A stretch of DNA of 64,000 nucleotides from Patiria miniata (lineage: Eukaryota; Echinodermata; Asteroidea; Valvatida; Asterinidae), in contig NW_024037059.1 in assembly GCF_015706575.1 (NCBI RefSeq), positions 41,143,058-41,207,057 of the forward strand, written 5' to 3'. Every line of letters begins with the position of its first letter. Position 1 is the first letter of the stretch. The notes under the pieces were generated by a model, which saw nothing but the letters and a program-made list of their open reading frames with translations, ran no database searches and was not told where the DNA came from. Shown piece after piece: positions 24,301-39,300 of the stretch. The position numbers and the translations under genes were made by a program.

Positions 24301-27300
24301 AAACACCCAAATTATCCCCCTAAAAGGGTACCAAATAATATTTTCTAAGACTTAGTTAAACAGTATTTGATATTTTTAAAGCACAAATTTCCAAGGACGG
24401 ATACTTTAAACGCCTCATTTCAGCCTACAAATGAAGGAATCCTAATCACGGAGGAATCACACATCAGAAGGTGCCATGGGTGATTGGCCTCAGCTAACTG
24501 GGTCACTAGACCCTTAGGGTGCACCCTTCCGATCCATATTAAGGCAATCCCTGAATAGAAACAGCCCAGTCAAATCAGTCAAAGAAGACTGGAGCCCTAA
24601 ACATGAACCCTGCCAATGACTAAAGTGCACACATGTGGGAAACAGGAGGGCCTGTTAAGACTGGATGGCGTCTAGATATTAATTGTACAAGACGTTTTTG
24701 TTAATGATGTTCTTTAAACATAACTTTATGCGGAATCAGATTAGAACCAACCTAGGGTTTCAACTAATCTGCAGGTTTTAATTGGAAATAATGCAAAATG
24801 CAACAGCTCTGACACTGTGAAGATAACACATAAAATACTAGAATTTAGGTTCTATTTTGACATACATGTAGAGGCAAAGTTGCATTCTTTACAAATATTA
24901 ATCCTATGTTGCGAATTCACCTCTGCAAAATATTTCTTTGACATTTCACAGAGTTTTCAGTGTCATTTTGCCATCACTGATGGAATAACCAAAGTCAAAA
25001 TTCAGCATACATCAGGAAAAGAAAATAAATCAACCCAGACTTTGTAGACCGCCGTCAAAACCTTTTTACGACATGAGCGAGAGCTCCAAGCGATGTTAAA
25101 GAACAAATTAAAAAATGTGTTTATATCGGAGAATTCAAGCAAATTCCAGACGCTGTTTTATCATCTTGGAATGCTAGCGATGGCAGGCACAGATGTGTGG
25201 CATATATTTCAAGTATTCTGCACTTGACTGATAGCTTATTTGGCAGGGGGAAAATGCTTGCCGTTTTTGAACAAATACGGTTACTGGGAGTGGGCAAGGT
25301 TTGATTAAGAATTTCACAGATTAGATGCATGAAAATTGTTTCTTGATGCCTTTTTCTTTTTTTACAATCGGTTGAAAATTATACATTTGACAGGTGTTGG
25401 TCAGGTCGTTCTACATGTAGATCCCGTCAAAATTACTTAAAAAGGCAACATTACTGCAGTCATGCACAAGCTTTTTTTTTTTAACAGAAATTTCAAGTTC
25501 AGGAATTTCTGTTGAAACTGAACACACACAAGCCCCGACAAAGAAAAATAAACCAACACGGTTGTGTAAATGTGGGGTGGAAAGGAGAAACACAAGGCCA
25601 GAAAAAAAGGAAGATTATGAACACACATACAGATGGATGCTGTTCCTTAACCAAAAGCGATGGGTAAAGTTTTCGGCCGCAAATCAATCTGGGGGATAAA
25701 TCATCTGCTGTTTTACCTAAACACACTACAAAGCCGATGACAGCCAGAATAAACCATGTCGACCCTCTGAGGGAATTTTATTTGCCCTATATATGGACTA
25801 TTGAATAAATAATTCTAGGCTTTGGCAGCCGCGGGTCAGTCCTGGGTTAATACGAGCATTTCCAATCAGAGAACAAGCTGTAAACCTGCATGCCAAAACG
25901 GCTGCTCTGTGTCCTGGCTCTGTGGGAAGTGTGAACTTTGTGTGGACTTGCCCATGTCCACACAAGGTTTCCCCTCTCTAGAAAACAGGTTTAGGGGGAA
26001 TTTTGGGTTACAGTTATTTGTCACAAAATGAAAAGCAACACTCAAGGAAATCATGATAAAAAATTTGGGTTGAAAGAGCGTTCACAGTGCGAATAAAATG
26101 AGTTTTTTTCTCTGATTTTTCTTAACTAGGCTCTATGTGAAAACAAAGTGAAGGTAAACATGTGTGAGTTCTAGTGGGCGAGACGTCACCACGTTAATGG
26201 GGAAGTTTTTTATTATTAGGCAAATTAGGACTGAGTTTTTGCTGTCCCCATAATATCTTTGGTCCCCATAGTACCATAGGACAACTCGTGTGTAGTCCCC
26301 ATAGTTTCGGCACAAGTATGTGTGTGTATGGGATGTGTAGTAATGCTTTAGTTTCCATGAATTGTTAACAACTACACATTGTTTGGAACAGTCTTAAATT
26401 TTTTATGATTTGCGTGGATCTTAAGTATGCAGCATGCTTTGGAAAGGAAACAATTTGTAACTTGGCAAGCCTCATGCAAGCTTGCTTTCTATTCTAAGCT
26501 TTGCCAACTCTACTGGCCTCTGTTATATTTTTCATTGCTATAATTTCATTTTGCCGTAAAGACGAAATATAAGTTGTGAAATTAATGAATGAAAAAAATG
26601 TAGTATGAGAGTAGTTTTATTGGTTTTTGGAATTCGTTTCATTGCTTTCGTGCAGCCGACATGTGAGGGATGAATAGCGAGTCACAAAAGGCATATGCAT
26701 TTGCCTCGACCAAATTATGAGATGTTATGGCGCTGCTGTTCATCAGACAAAAGGGAGATAAGCCAACTCCTGTTGCCAAATCTTACTCCAGCCCAGCACC
26801 TGTAAGTCATTTTAACCCTTTAATTCACCTGTTGTAGATCCAGCGTTATCGTAACCCAGTGATAATGCTTCCCATTGGCTAAGGTAGGGCTCTGCCACCA
26901 GGAGTTAGTCCCATCGATGGCGTTGTAGATCCAATGCCTCTGTGTGGGATCCTGGCTGTACACGTCGCAGAGCTGGCACTGGGCGTGGTCTGGCTCCATC
27001 TGCATCTCACCCATGGGGACGTGCTCCACCAGTCGGCAGTACATCTCGGGTTGTCTCTCGCCGCAGGTTGCATTGGTGGTGATGCGGGCCCTGGTGGCAA
27101 GGTTGAAGATGTGTGGGAAGAGACCTGAGGAAGAAAGGAAAAAGTCCTTATTATCAATATTGTGCACCTTGATGGGATTCGAACCCATGCCCACGTGACG
27201 CAGAAATACAGTACAACCATTATCTCTGGTTGTCTCTCCCTTCAGGTTGCAGTCCCTCCATTAGCAGTTGCACCATTCAGTGGGATTCGAACCCATGCTC

Positions 27301-30300
27301 TTCTAATGCAGAAATCTTACCATTATTTTTGGTTCGCTCTAATTAGCATTGGTGGTGGTGCTGAGGTGGTGAGTCCTGGTGGCAAGGTTGAAGATGTACG
27401 GGAAGAGACTTCCTTTAAGTTTGTACATTCTAGTAATATTAAAATCCATGTTCTTGAAATCAATGCAGAAACTATGATCATTGAAATTGTGTGCACTTTA
27501 CACTGTATATATGTGACATTCACAAAAACATATATTTCATAAATTCATAAAAACGCCAATTTTTATAAATCACTGACCCAAAGAAGGCAAACAACATTTC
27601 ATGAACAATATTATCTGTTTCACAGATCTGAGAGTCCCATAATAATACACGTCTCTCAAAACAGATTAATAAATTTGGGGGGGGGGGGTATAGCTTGAGC
27701 AAACAGATCTCCTAATCCACTCCAGGCTCAAACACAGAACCCATTCATAATTCTCAGCCATAAGAAACCAAACTCTAATCCCTCAGTCAAAGAGTTTCCT
27801 TTCAATCAGGTAAACAAATGGACTTGACTCAGACTTTCGGACTCTCTCAGCCCACCATTACTTCTTCCCAGAGGAGATGACTTCAATAGATTAATGGACT
27901 AACAACCCCAACTTGACAACTTCCTAGTACAGAAGAGCTCACTTTTGATGCATCATTAAATTTTACAACAGGTTGATAGTCATTCCAACAAGGTTTCATT
28001 TAAACCACTGAAACCTTTTAAAAAGAGGATTTAATCCATTGAGAGGTGCTTTTTATGTCCAATTGGGACTGTAGTCATCTATTTGATTCTGTGAGTTTTT
28101 TTATGGATTTGTTTTGCAGGGTGGTCCTTGGGACGATGTGAGACAGCAGGTTTCACTTTTTTTTATCAGTGCAGATAGCTTTTAGAAAACAAGTTGAGAA
28201 TAGACCTATCAACTTTTTTTGGGGGGGGGGCAAAATTTAATAACTGAACACTTTCTTTTCTTGTTACAATGTCTGGAACAAAATGTTTTTAATTTTATCT
28301 CTGTTTCTTGTTTTTGTCTATAAAAATGTTCTGAAAAGTTTGTTCTCTGACAGGAAGAAAAACATGAGACAGTGTTCAGTGAGCAAAGCCTTGTGCTGAG
28401 GAAAGTCTTGTGAGTTATCTTCAAGTCTCTTAAGGGAGGCTTGCCAAGAAATATTTGATCGATTCCTGCTATGTCATCATCATTTTCAGTTTCAATGAAA
28501 ACAAATTCCACGTTTCCCAAAACACATAATAATTGATGACATGTGCGGACCTCTACCTACTTCAGGTATCAGGACTAACAGTAAATTGTCATGAATACTT
28601 TCACGTATAGCCTAAGGGATGTTACAAAATACCAGACAGTTTTGCTGTGTGGGCAGAATGACTTTGCATGGAATAATCCATAATCCTAAATTTATTAATA
28701 CGTGTGTGAATGCCAGAGAATGTAGCCTATAAGTAATAAGTTATTGATATGTACTACAGCAGTTTTATTTTAATTTATATCAGGATTAATTTTTTTTTAA
28801 TCCAAATGGTCTGGATAACTAACGACTGAGCTTTATTGTCTGAACATAGCTTTGTGATCTAGCTCCAAAATCTGAAGAAATCCAGCACATACATTCTCTC
28901 CTTTGCTTGAGGGCAGTACTTCTCTAGTTTGACTCAAATACTGGTAGGCTGAGCTAATTTCACAGCACTTGAACAAGAAATGATCTGGAGTCAAGCATTC
29001 AGTTCCCCTGGGGGCTCATTACAGAATATGCCCTCAGCGACACCTTGCACATTTTTGTTTATAAACTTGGACAATGTTGGTCAGTTCTGAGCAAATCAGG
29101 GTGCAATAATTGCAACAGTGAAAATATGAGATGAGTGAAATTACACAGATGATTAAAGTGTGTTTTCAGCACTTTTTTGGTGGGGGAGGGTGGGTGGAAA
29201 GGGTTGGTCAGGTGGGGTTTCAGGGAGGCTAAAAAGGGAGAACCTTTAGAATATTTTACCCCTAAATACATACATGTACAAGTTGAAAAATAGATAACTT
29301 TGAATTGTTTTGCATTCTTTTTTAAATCCCTTTCTTGAAAAAATCAACACAGAATATCTGACACTTCACAACATATTTATATCACTGGGGAAGTCCTTAG
29401 CACTAAAAGTGGTAACTTTTTTCTGGGGGGGGGGGGGGGCTGAGGCTGGAGGTTGGATTTGTTCATCGGAGGATTTGGACCAAAAATAAGTGGGATTGTC
29501 TTCTGAAGCCAAGCTGTTATCACCTCATTGAAAGCTCCATCACAGGACACCGAGGTTGGATAAATGTTTGCATTTCCTGGGAATTATTTCCTGTTCTTTC
29601 TGAGACTTTAAGACAGCGAAAGTGTCCTAACCACCTAGGGATATTGACTTTACCCCCAAACAAAATCAGGGAAAAAGACTTGTGAGAGGTTGGAGTTTTC
29701 TTTGTAAATTCTTCCTTGATTTCACTGAATCAATTGTAAATCTCGGTCAGCGAATAATTGCCCTGGGCTGTGAGTCACTTTCGGAGCCTAGAACTCCAGG
29801 AAAAGATGGATTAAGTGTTGCATATATGATTAGTGATGCAAAATGAATACAACTGATTGTTTTAATCATAAATCAATTGGTACAATTAACAAGGACCAAA
29901 CTAAATCCACCCAAAGCAAACATAACAAAGTAGTAGCCCATCATTATCTGCAGTTAATGAGATAGGCCTATAGTTTCTCAAAATGCATAGTACCTAGTAA
30001 AGTTTTGGTGGGGGGGGGGGGGGTTGGTGGTTGGACAGGGGTGGGTGGGTATCATATCAAACTTTGGCAGCATTATGGAGCCAGTTCAAACCGCAACCCT
30101 TGTCCCAACCTGCCTTCCGGCCCATATCCAAAACCACAAATAGTTTGATGTTTGTGTCCTGTTCACGAATCAACTTGAACACAGAGGAGGTTACAACCCC
30201 TGTCGTTTGGTTTATTTCCCGTACTTCAACACGTGAAGATCATCAACCCAAGAGCAAACCCTGTGCTCATATTCCCAAACCTTTTAACCCATGCTACATG

Positions 30301-33300
30301 TGTAACTGTAAATGGGCCAAGGCATGGTCTATGGTCTTGTCTGGGCCTGGGGATGTGTGGTTAACCACATTTGGCGCAGTTTGTTCAGACACATTTAACA
30401 TTAACGTATTTCTTCACAATCATACATAAATACTGTTGATCTATGATTGATGGGATTGGAACATATGAGAGGCAGGTTCATCAACTAAACACTGTAATTT
30501 TGTTCTCCCTCTGTGGCCCAAGGAATATGTATTCAATCAATCTATAAAAAAAACCAGCTTCTTGACATACTTTTCCTTCAAATCCTTTCTTTTTTTCTAG
30601 ACCTTTTAGAAGATAATGCTTTAGATTACTTACAAGTACATTTCTACTCAAAATTGCGGTGCAATTCCTGGTACTGTTTTTGAATCTGGTTGCCTGCAAG
30701 TTATCTGTGACTTATTTTGTCTGAAACATGATTCATTCTTTACTCATATGAACAATTGAAGATTCTACAATATGAGTAAATTCATGGAGTCAGTCAAACT
30801 GATTGATCTGTTTTATTGTCTTTTCCTGAAGATTTTTTTTCATGAAATTTGTTTCCTGAAGAGATAAAATGGTGCACTTAACCATGCAGGGATGTAGTCG
30901 AGTCCATCACAACCTGCAAGTCCATCACAAGTCCCAATTTAAATCACAAGCTTTTGAAATGAGCTTTGACAAAGGCATTCCTTTGTTATTGTTCATCCAC
31001 TGTTTCTTGTGATTGGACTTGTGACTGGAATCGTGATTACTTGTGATGGACTTGTGATGGACTCGACTACAGGTACATCCCTGAATTTACCACACCAAAG
31101 TCCACCATGGAATATTCAAGACCAACCATCAGACCCAAGTCTTTTAAATCTTACAATAGCAACTCAAAAGTGTTAAAGAATACCAGCTTGCTCCGGTCCT
31201 AGTTTTGATGATGATATTCTCCCTGTTGGAAGGCCTCGAGAACAGTAACCACATTTGACACTTGGAGATCAGCCAGCAGGGAATTCCTTTCATTAATAGC
31301 ATTATGATTCAGTTACAGGGATTTCTATTACTGAGGAAAACCATCACTTCCAATGAGGAATGGATTGTCGATTTGGATTGCATGATATCCAGATAGTGAG
31401 TCTACCACATGTTCTTATGATAAAACAGATTGACAGAGATTTATCTGCATAGTTTGTGAAGACATAATAAACCATAATGGCTGTCTATATAAATTTGTAC
31501 CATCGGATTTAATGTTTGGGAAACAGAAAAAAAATCCATAAATGCCTGGGAAGAAATGTTATTACCATTTCATGAAAACATGTATACTAACAAGAAGTTG
31601 CGGCAACAAGGCAATGAGCTACATTACTTTTTTAACAGTATTCTAACATAACAAGCTCGATCGGATCTCGGAAGCTGCAGGCCAACCAATTCGTGTTCAT
31701 GACATGAGTCACGTGATTGTGCATGTAATCTCTGGAAGGAGTAGTATTTTGAGTAAAAGAAAATCAGGTTTTTGACCCCAGTGACCCCATGATGACCTTT
31801 GATCCAGTTTGGTCATGTGACATGTTGGGGCTGGGCTACTGTTACTTTTGACAAATTTTGGTTTTAATCGGTCAAATTTTGTAGTTAGCAATAGACAATG
31901 TTAGCGTTTGTTACTAACTAATGGACTAATGGAGAAACAGACGATTTATTGAGCTGCTATCCCGCAGCTAATAAGCACAGTTTAGGCCTACCTGAAAATC
32001 AGGTTTAAATATTTCCATTATTGTACATTCCAACTGTACCGTAATCAAATACTACAACTATTCCCGTGCTCTATACTCTCTTTGTGTGGGTTTGCAAGTG
32101 GTTCCTGAACTTTTCAATTGAACTTCTGTCACACCTGTTTGTGCTAAATTTAGAACATATATGTGTGCGCCCCGTCAATGAGTGAATTTACCTTTGTAGT
32201 GCCGGTTCGAGAAGAAAAAAAGTGTGCACAAATGCAGGTCATCGTACAAAAAAGAAATTGTATGACATTATATTCTTCAATGTGTTGAATGCAGATATAC
32301 ATGCTAATGTTTGAGCAAAAAATTAAGCAATAACTCACTACAATAACCCCAACTCCCTCAAAGGTATTTTTGCAGTTACATTTTCACTTTAAAATAAGAA
32401 CACAACGAGTCCCTTGAAAAGAATCAAGCAAAATGAAGTGATGGATTTTGGTAGAAATCGGAGGGGTATACATGATATCTCAAAAGTTGATGTTTACTCT
32501 AATTTTTTGAGAGCACATACTATGTATTACTAAATTTAGCATCTGACAACCATTAAATCCAAACATGAAAAAAAGGGAAACTATGGGGAGTGTTCTTCTA
32601 TTCAACGACCATAACTCACTCCACTCATTCCCAATCCACCCTTGGGCTTCGCTGTCTGCACGTATGTTGGTCAATAGGTGACTCCAATGTAAACCCAGAG
32701 GGGACACCAATAACATCCATATCTGTCACTGACTGAAATCGAAACCCTTGAAAATGTTGACTGTTTCATTTGATGGATTCCTTCAAAATATTGCCGAAAG
32801 GCAACCAATGAAAACCTGATAGCTCTGTACGGCAGAAGAAGTGCCGTAAATAACTCAGTATTGGTTCATAGAGCATGTACGTTACACACATTTTATAATA
32901 CAGAAATTCCTATGGTCAAGATTGCACACACATAAATGATGTGTTGGGAGAAAAGTGCAATTCAAGGAGGGTATAAAGAATAAGTTACACCAAGTTTCGC
33001 CATTTTTTTCTTATTAAACTGTCTACAACTTTTTTTTTACAAGCATCTTCAGAACATCTTTCTGAAGTTTATTCTCCAAACCGACTCTCCGTAGCCCTCC
33101 TGGGCTCAAGCTGACTTTAGACAAAAAAGTGAGAATCAGAGGTTTTCTTTACTAATAAAATAATCCCCAGAGTTCAAAGGACTCTTGGGAATGCGCCCAG
33201 GAAGACTCAAACTTCAACTCCTTCCCCTGTGGAAATCTGAAGGAAATATCAAAATGTGGACCCACCTGTTTCTAAGACACCCCCTCCAATAAATCATCCA

Positions 33301-36300
33301 ATTTATTATATAGATGCAATGGCCCTGTTACCTTGTACAGCAATAGCCTTGGGGTCATTGCTTTGAGACTGTCACCTGCTTACTCCCTGAGATGTCACTG
33401 TATATTTTGTTTTGGGGAGAACGTTTATTGTTCCTTCCATCAAATTGCAAACTTTACAAAGTACAGTGTTCTGGTTCAAATACATATCCGGTATGATATT
33501 GATTATTTCGGGATTGGTAGCTTGTTTACATTTCAACTCAAACCGGAGATGTTTCTGCATTAACCTGCCAATTTGGTCTCACCCATCCTTTGCAAAGGTT
33601 TATTTAAATGAACACTTAGATTAGATCTTCTCAAAAGTAAACGAGCAATTTGAAAGTGGGAATAGTATATTAAATTATGTCTTCAAGAAATCACTGTTAA
33701 TGGGTGCAAGTACCTTTGGGAATAGTTTATTAAATTATGTCTTCAAGAAATCCCTGTTAATGGATGCAAGTCCCTTTCTGTCAGATATCAAGTCAGAATG
33801 TTCATTTTATTTTTCTAAATTTTGATGAGTTTACAGTCTCAAGTTGATTGGAAAGTCTTTTTCTGGAGTTTTCTAAAGTGTTGAGTTCATCACTACTCAA
33901 CGACCCCCGGATCCATCAGTTGTCAGCATATCTATCAACCATCCCATTTCAGCCCCAACAGAATGACCTAGGTCAACAAGGGACAAATATACATGTTCCA
34001 TGTATTTACTCCAGTCTGCAGGAGAAAAGGGTTGTTTCACACTCCTGATAATTGATTGGGAAACAGCCCACTACTGCATCAATGTCTGAAGGAGGTAATG
34101 GCTTAGCCAGGAGTTTTCAGTGGTGTGATGGGGAGGAACCCCTTCCCCAAGATTTGCCCCCCCCCCCTTCCTTCCCTCCATCCGTGGCAAACTTTTTTTC
34201 CACTTCCTGGCTAATCTCTTATTTGCAAAGAGTGAATATACTCTAATTCAACTGAAATTCTAGAAATTAGAGTGGAAAATTACTTTTAGGTTGCATGAGT
34301 TTGAAATTACCGTTCAGTGAAAACTCATCTATTTGACTGAATAATTTCACTTCAAACATCTTAGTGAGGGTTTGGGGTCTGGTAACACCACATGGAAGCC
34401 CGTCTTGCTTTCTCCTCAAGACATCAGAGCATACTGATCGGAACGTTGAGTTCACAACCACCGGTTCTTTTCAGAACCCCGCATCTTCTCAAAAGAGATT
34501 CTTCCACATGGTGTTACCTCAAACCCTCACTAGTTTTCACCACCGCCATGCAAAATTCAAATCTTATTCCGAACATCTTGTCCCTAATTTCAACTTTTGT
34601 AACAAGAAAGCTGAACTTGCAGGTACTGCAAACTTTAGTGCCACCATGGTGCCACCCACCCCTCCATTCCTTTTGGCTACCCTGGATGTACTGCAATGCA
34701 ACTCCTGCTTATTAGCTACCCTGGATCAACCCAAAACCTAAACTCCCCTTTGCAACAGTGCCGCGCCTCTACTACAAAATGACCCCTCTCTTGTATCGGA
34801 TCTTGTCCTACAAAACACCCCACAGCTAATTGGAGTCAATTTTCAACCCACAACATTTCCCAAGCATTTAGATTCCTGCAAACCATCAGCCTGTATCCAA
34901 ACCATCCCTGCTTGTATTAATTAAGCTGGCAGGGTCTTTATGGGGCGTGATAACCTCCTGACCTGATATGACTTCAAAGGAGAGGTCCAGCAGAAAATAT
35001 TGCTTTTTATTGGACCATAGGAAAGGCGATGATTGATATATTACATGCCATGTAAAATGAATTGGTCCAGCTAAACCAAAATCAGGGCTTGTTTCAGTTG
35101 AGCCTTGCCTACCCCTCAGAGAACCCCTGAACTGAAGTTTAACCCTCAGAGAACCCCTGAACTGAAGTTTACAGACTTACAAATTTGAAATTGTGTTCAT
35201 CATCATATCTGAAAAGTAAAACCAGAAAGGTCATTTCAGCACATTATGGTGGGCAAGTTGTAACTTCTAGTTTCCAATACCATTCAGGCATCATAACCTA
35301 AAGCATTGACCATGCATTGAGTTACTGTCAGCCAAGATTGATCACTGATGGTGAAACTTGGGGAGACTTTATTGCACTTTTTTGGCCAGGAGGCATTTCA
35401 ATTAGCCTGATGAGGTCACACTCCATCTACCCCAACTGCACCACAACCTATTACCAGACACCTGCACAAGAGACCCATCTGTGGGATGTTCCCTAACAGG
35501 TTTGGCAGATTACCTTCTTCATGTCCTTATAAGGTCACCAAAGGAAATGTGATGATGATCAGGAGACAGTGTTTCCCCCATGGCAGATTCCCATCCCCTT
35601 CCTACTTTACTGAAAATACATGTACCCGTATTTTGTACTGACTGGTAAATGTATGTGCTTAGCAAAAATATGCCAAGAACCATACAGAGAGTAACAAAAG
35701 AGATCTCTTTAGTTCTGCACAGTACAACGGTTGTTTTATGTTATTGCTCCAAAATGACTTCTGCAGCCTCAAGCAATCTTCCACAAGTTCTCAAGATTTT
35801 CAACAGTATGCTGTGTTGTGCTGTCTATCGGCTTCACTTGTCATCATGTTACTCAATAAGTAATTCCCTCTAATTTCAACACCCTGCCCTCTCTCCACGA
35901 CATTCCTGTTGCTTTTTCAACATCATCAGCTATTTTGGTGAGTCCAGAAACTAAAAGTGGATAGGAATGGGGTCCCAAAGTACACTTCTTAACACAAGAA
36001 AAAGTTGATACATTTTCATTGTTAAGCTGATCTAGGCAAAACTGTTATGTGCAAAGCCAATGGCTTTGTGATATGGCTACATGTACATCTCTATCACCAC
36101 TGTCAACCTTATTTTTCTCTGTCTCCACTTATGATTGATGAGATAACTGGTGCCACTGGAGCCAAGCCCTTGTCCTGATACACCCCACCAGAGGTCAGAT
36201 CTGACCCCCAGAAACACCCAAGCAAATATACACAGCAGACCATATGGATGGGGCCACTGATTTTTATGGTATGGGTTCTGACTTAATAAACACCAAAATA

Positions 36301-39300
36301 TTTTTCCAGAGAAAGGAAAATATACGAGAGTTGGGTTTGGCATACGTTTGGCATATGCTGATCGAACAAAACTTTAACTTCAAAACATGATGGCTGGAAT
36401 ATTTCTGTACAAAAGAGGACACTTCTTCCTCTTTTTGGACAAAACTGAATTTTTATAAAATAACTATTACCATCTTTTTTAATGTTTAAAATCTTCCGGA
36501 ATAATGAATCTTGAAATTTAAGACAATTCAGATTTCAGAGTTTAAATCAAAGGTTGAAGTAGGGGCCTACAAAAACCCATCTATCTATGACCAAGCACCG
36601 AATTCATTTATTTCTTTTTAGATGCCTACAATACAGCAAGACTTGATTTTACTCAGCAATTGCTGGAAATGAAAGTTTATTCTTTTACTGCCAGATTTAA
36701 GACCACCCAAACTGGAATATTCCAAGGTTTGTTGAGAATTCCAATCTTCCAAAATCATGCATAAGTGTACACTTAGAAGTTCCTGCATGATAAGAAGTAA
36801 ATAGTTTTGAAATAAAATTCTTGATGTATGCACACTGAAGGTTATCAAGAGCTTCCACCAGAAAAAAATACTTTGTTAGTTTGTAAACTAAACTTTAGTT
36901 TCATTAGGTATTTAGGTTAATATCTAAACTGCCCCAAGCTGAAGCTATCTGAAAGAATGACCTTCATAAATGCATTTACACAAACCACTAACTGTATACC
37001 TCAGAAACCACTTACAAGTTAACATATGTACCTAAATAGTTTAAGATCCAACAAGCAGGAAGTACTTGGAGATTTGAAGTGTTTCTAGGGACATTACCTC
37101 TGACATAAACAGGCTCAGAATCAAAAGGGCTCTTAAATAACTCTGGTGTCCTGTGACCTGTCCATAGTGGTCACTCAAGGGTCATTGTGTTGAATGAATG
37201 ACCCTGATTGTTACTGATTGATTTAACATATTTTATGGGGAGCCCCATAACTCTTACACTTGTCCTCAAATGTTTAAGAGGAAATCTGGAATTTAATACC
37301 TTGAAAAAATGGTGGACTTTGAAACAGACACAGTCTTTTAGTTTCAGAGTTAAGATTTTTGGAGGGAAAATTTGTATTATATACGTATCTGAACAGCTGG
37401 TTCAGCACGGAAGTTGAAGTTGGTTAAATCATGGAGGAAGGAATACTTTGCTTCTCAATGTAACGACCACAGGCCTGCCAACTCATGCGTTGAGCGTGAG
37501 ACTCACGCATTTCAGGTTATTCTCACGTTCCTACACAGGATTTTTCAAGCTAAAAAAAAAAAAATCTCGAAAATGATGTTTACATTATGATCTTTTGCTA
37601 AAAAAAATAGTTGAAGTGGTCAGAAATTGCCTCGGATTGCACCACTGAGCGTCTCGGATCCAAGTTATTTCGAGGCCCTTAAGCCAGCCCTGAGCCTCAC
37701 GCTGATAGGGCTTAGCACTTCGCGCTCGCACTTGTTCTGATCAAGCTCCATTGCCAAATTCTCACTCTAAGCTCTAACTCAAAGTTGGCAGCCTGAGGCC
37801 ATTCAATTCAAAATAAGATATGTTTCGTGGAAATATGAACACAATAGGTTCCAGTTGAATGATGACCTAAAAGTGTTGCAAATTGTGAGTTACCCGTCCA
37901 AATATTCTGAAAATGTATGTTTACTGTGTTGCACATTGTTCACAATGCTTTAGAAATCATTCTTGAGATTAGCAGCAGTGGTTACTCAATAATGCTGCTC
38001 TGGCCGAATAAAAATAGTCATCAGAAATCCTGAAATTCCAGCGATAGGATCACAAATCTCAAATTCTCCGGCGCCACCCACACAGTAATCACACGAGACC
38101 ACTCAGCATGACAGAAACCTTAGCTCTAGTTTAAACCAACAACTAACTTCCATTATCCCTGGACCGAATCTGCCTTCTGCTCTGCTAGTTCCACTGGGTT
38201 GACATTGTAACATCATCTTGGGACTTGTGTGTAGAACAAGTGGAAGATAAACAAAACCAAATGTTGGGACCAGTGCATGTTGTAATGATGCCAGAAAATT
38301 TCTAAATTTTTATTTTGTCCAGAGAGAACCTTGACAGTCTCCAGCATATCCCAGCTCTGGACCAGGGGTCTGTAGGTCAAATGGTTAAAGTGCAGGATTT
38401 CTCAAGTCAACATGTGGGACACATTATTTCAAGTTCCTACAAAAACAAACATTAAGATCGTACACCGGCTCACATTCAAAAGGAAAGGGTTCTCATAATT
38501 CTACATTAACCCTTTTATTAAGTTGGCATACATTATATGAAATGTACCTGTCTTTGTTAAACAACTTCAAGATTATGACAAGTGCCATCTGATCGTACCG
38601 TGTCAGTGGACTGCTGCAACAAAAACAGGGAGAATAGAGATTTGGGGTCTCAATAAAGGTAACCAGAAATCGCCCTCATGGGAAACACCCCAAGAGCTTT
38701 CAATTTGATTTTTAACATTATGAAGCAACAGCTGCATAAATGATGAGGTAACAGCTGTCATAATGCAAGTGACAAAAAAGGCAAAAATACCCTTTTTTAT
38801 TTATAAACATAACATAAGGAACAACTGATGAATGTTTTGCATCCACGGCTGGAAATGGTGCCAGCACGGACTCTCAACTCTGTAAGGTCTGTGTCGAGAA
38901 TTCGTGGAGCCAGGCTGCTTGTTGGCTGTCAAAAAGACTGCCTTTTGTTTCTTTGATTTTCCTTGTTCTGCGGTTCAAACAAGGTTAGCTCTTACAAGTG
39001 TTCCTGCTGGATACCCTAATGAGCAGGTGTATAACACCTGCAGGGGAAACAGAGAGAGCTCATTCAATCACTACATGATTGATTCATAAATTTCGGAAGT
39101 CGGCCCAGTGGGTAAGAAAGGGAAAAAAACTTGACACACTTGTACAAGACGTAGAGTAAATAGCTTGGAGGAATAAAACGATAAGCCACATAAATACATG
39201 CAAAAGAAAATTTGGAACTTTTTACGTTTTGTGATATTCGTCTTGAACTTCGCACACAAACTACCGTTCAAAGTTAACCTGCAACGCAAAGGAAGACATT

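Noticed and set aside
30031-30429. 132-codon plus-strand frame in laminin intron 1
   Set aside because: No recognisable motif, no splice context; it starts within a G-rich run.
34364-34741. 125-codon plus-strand frame
   Set aside because: Its first half is the inverted-repeat element at 34363-34532, and the composition is not protein-like.
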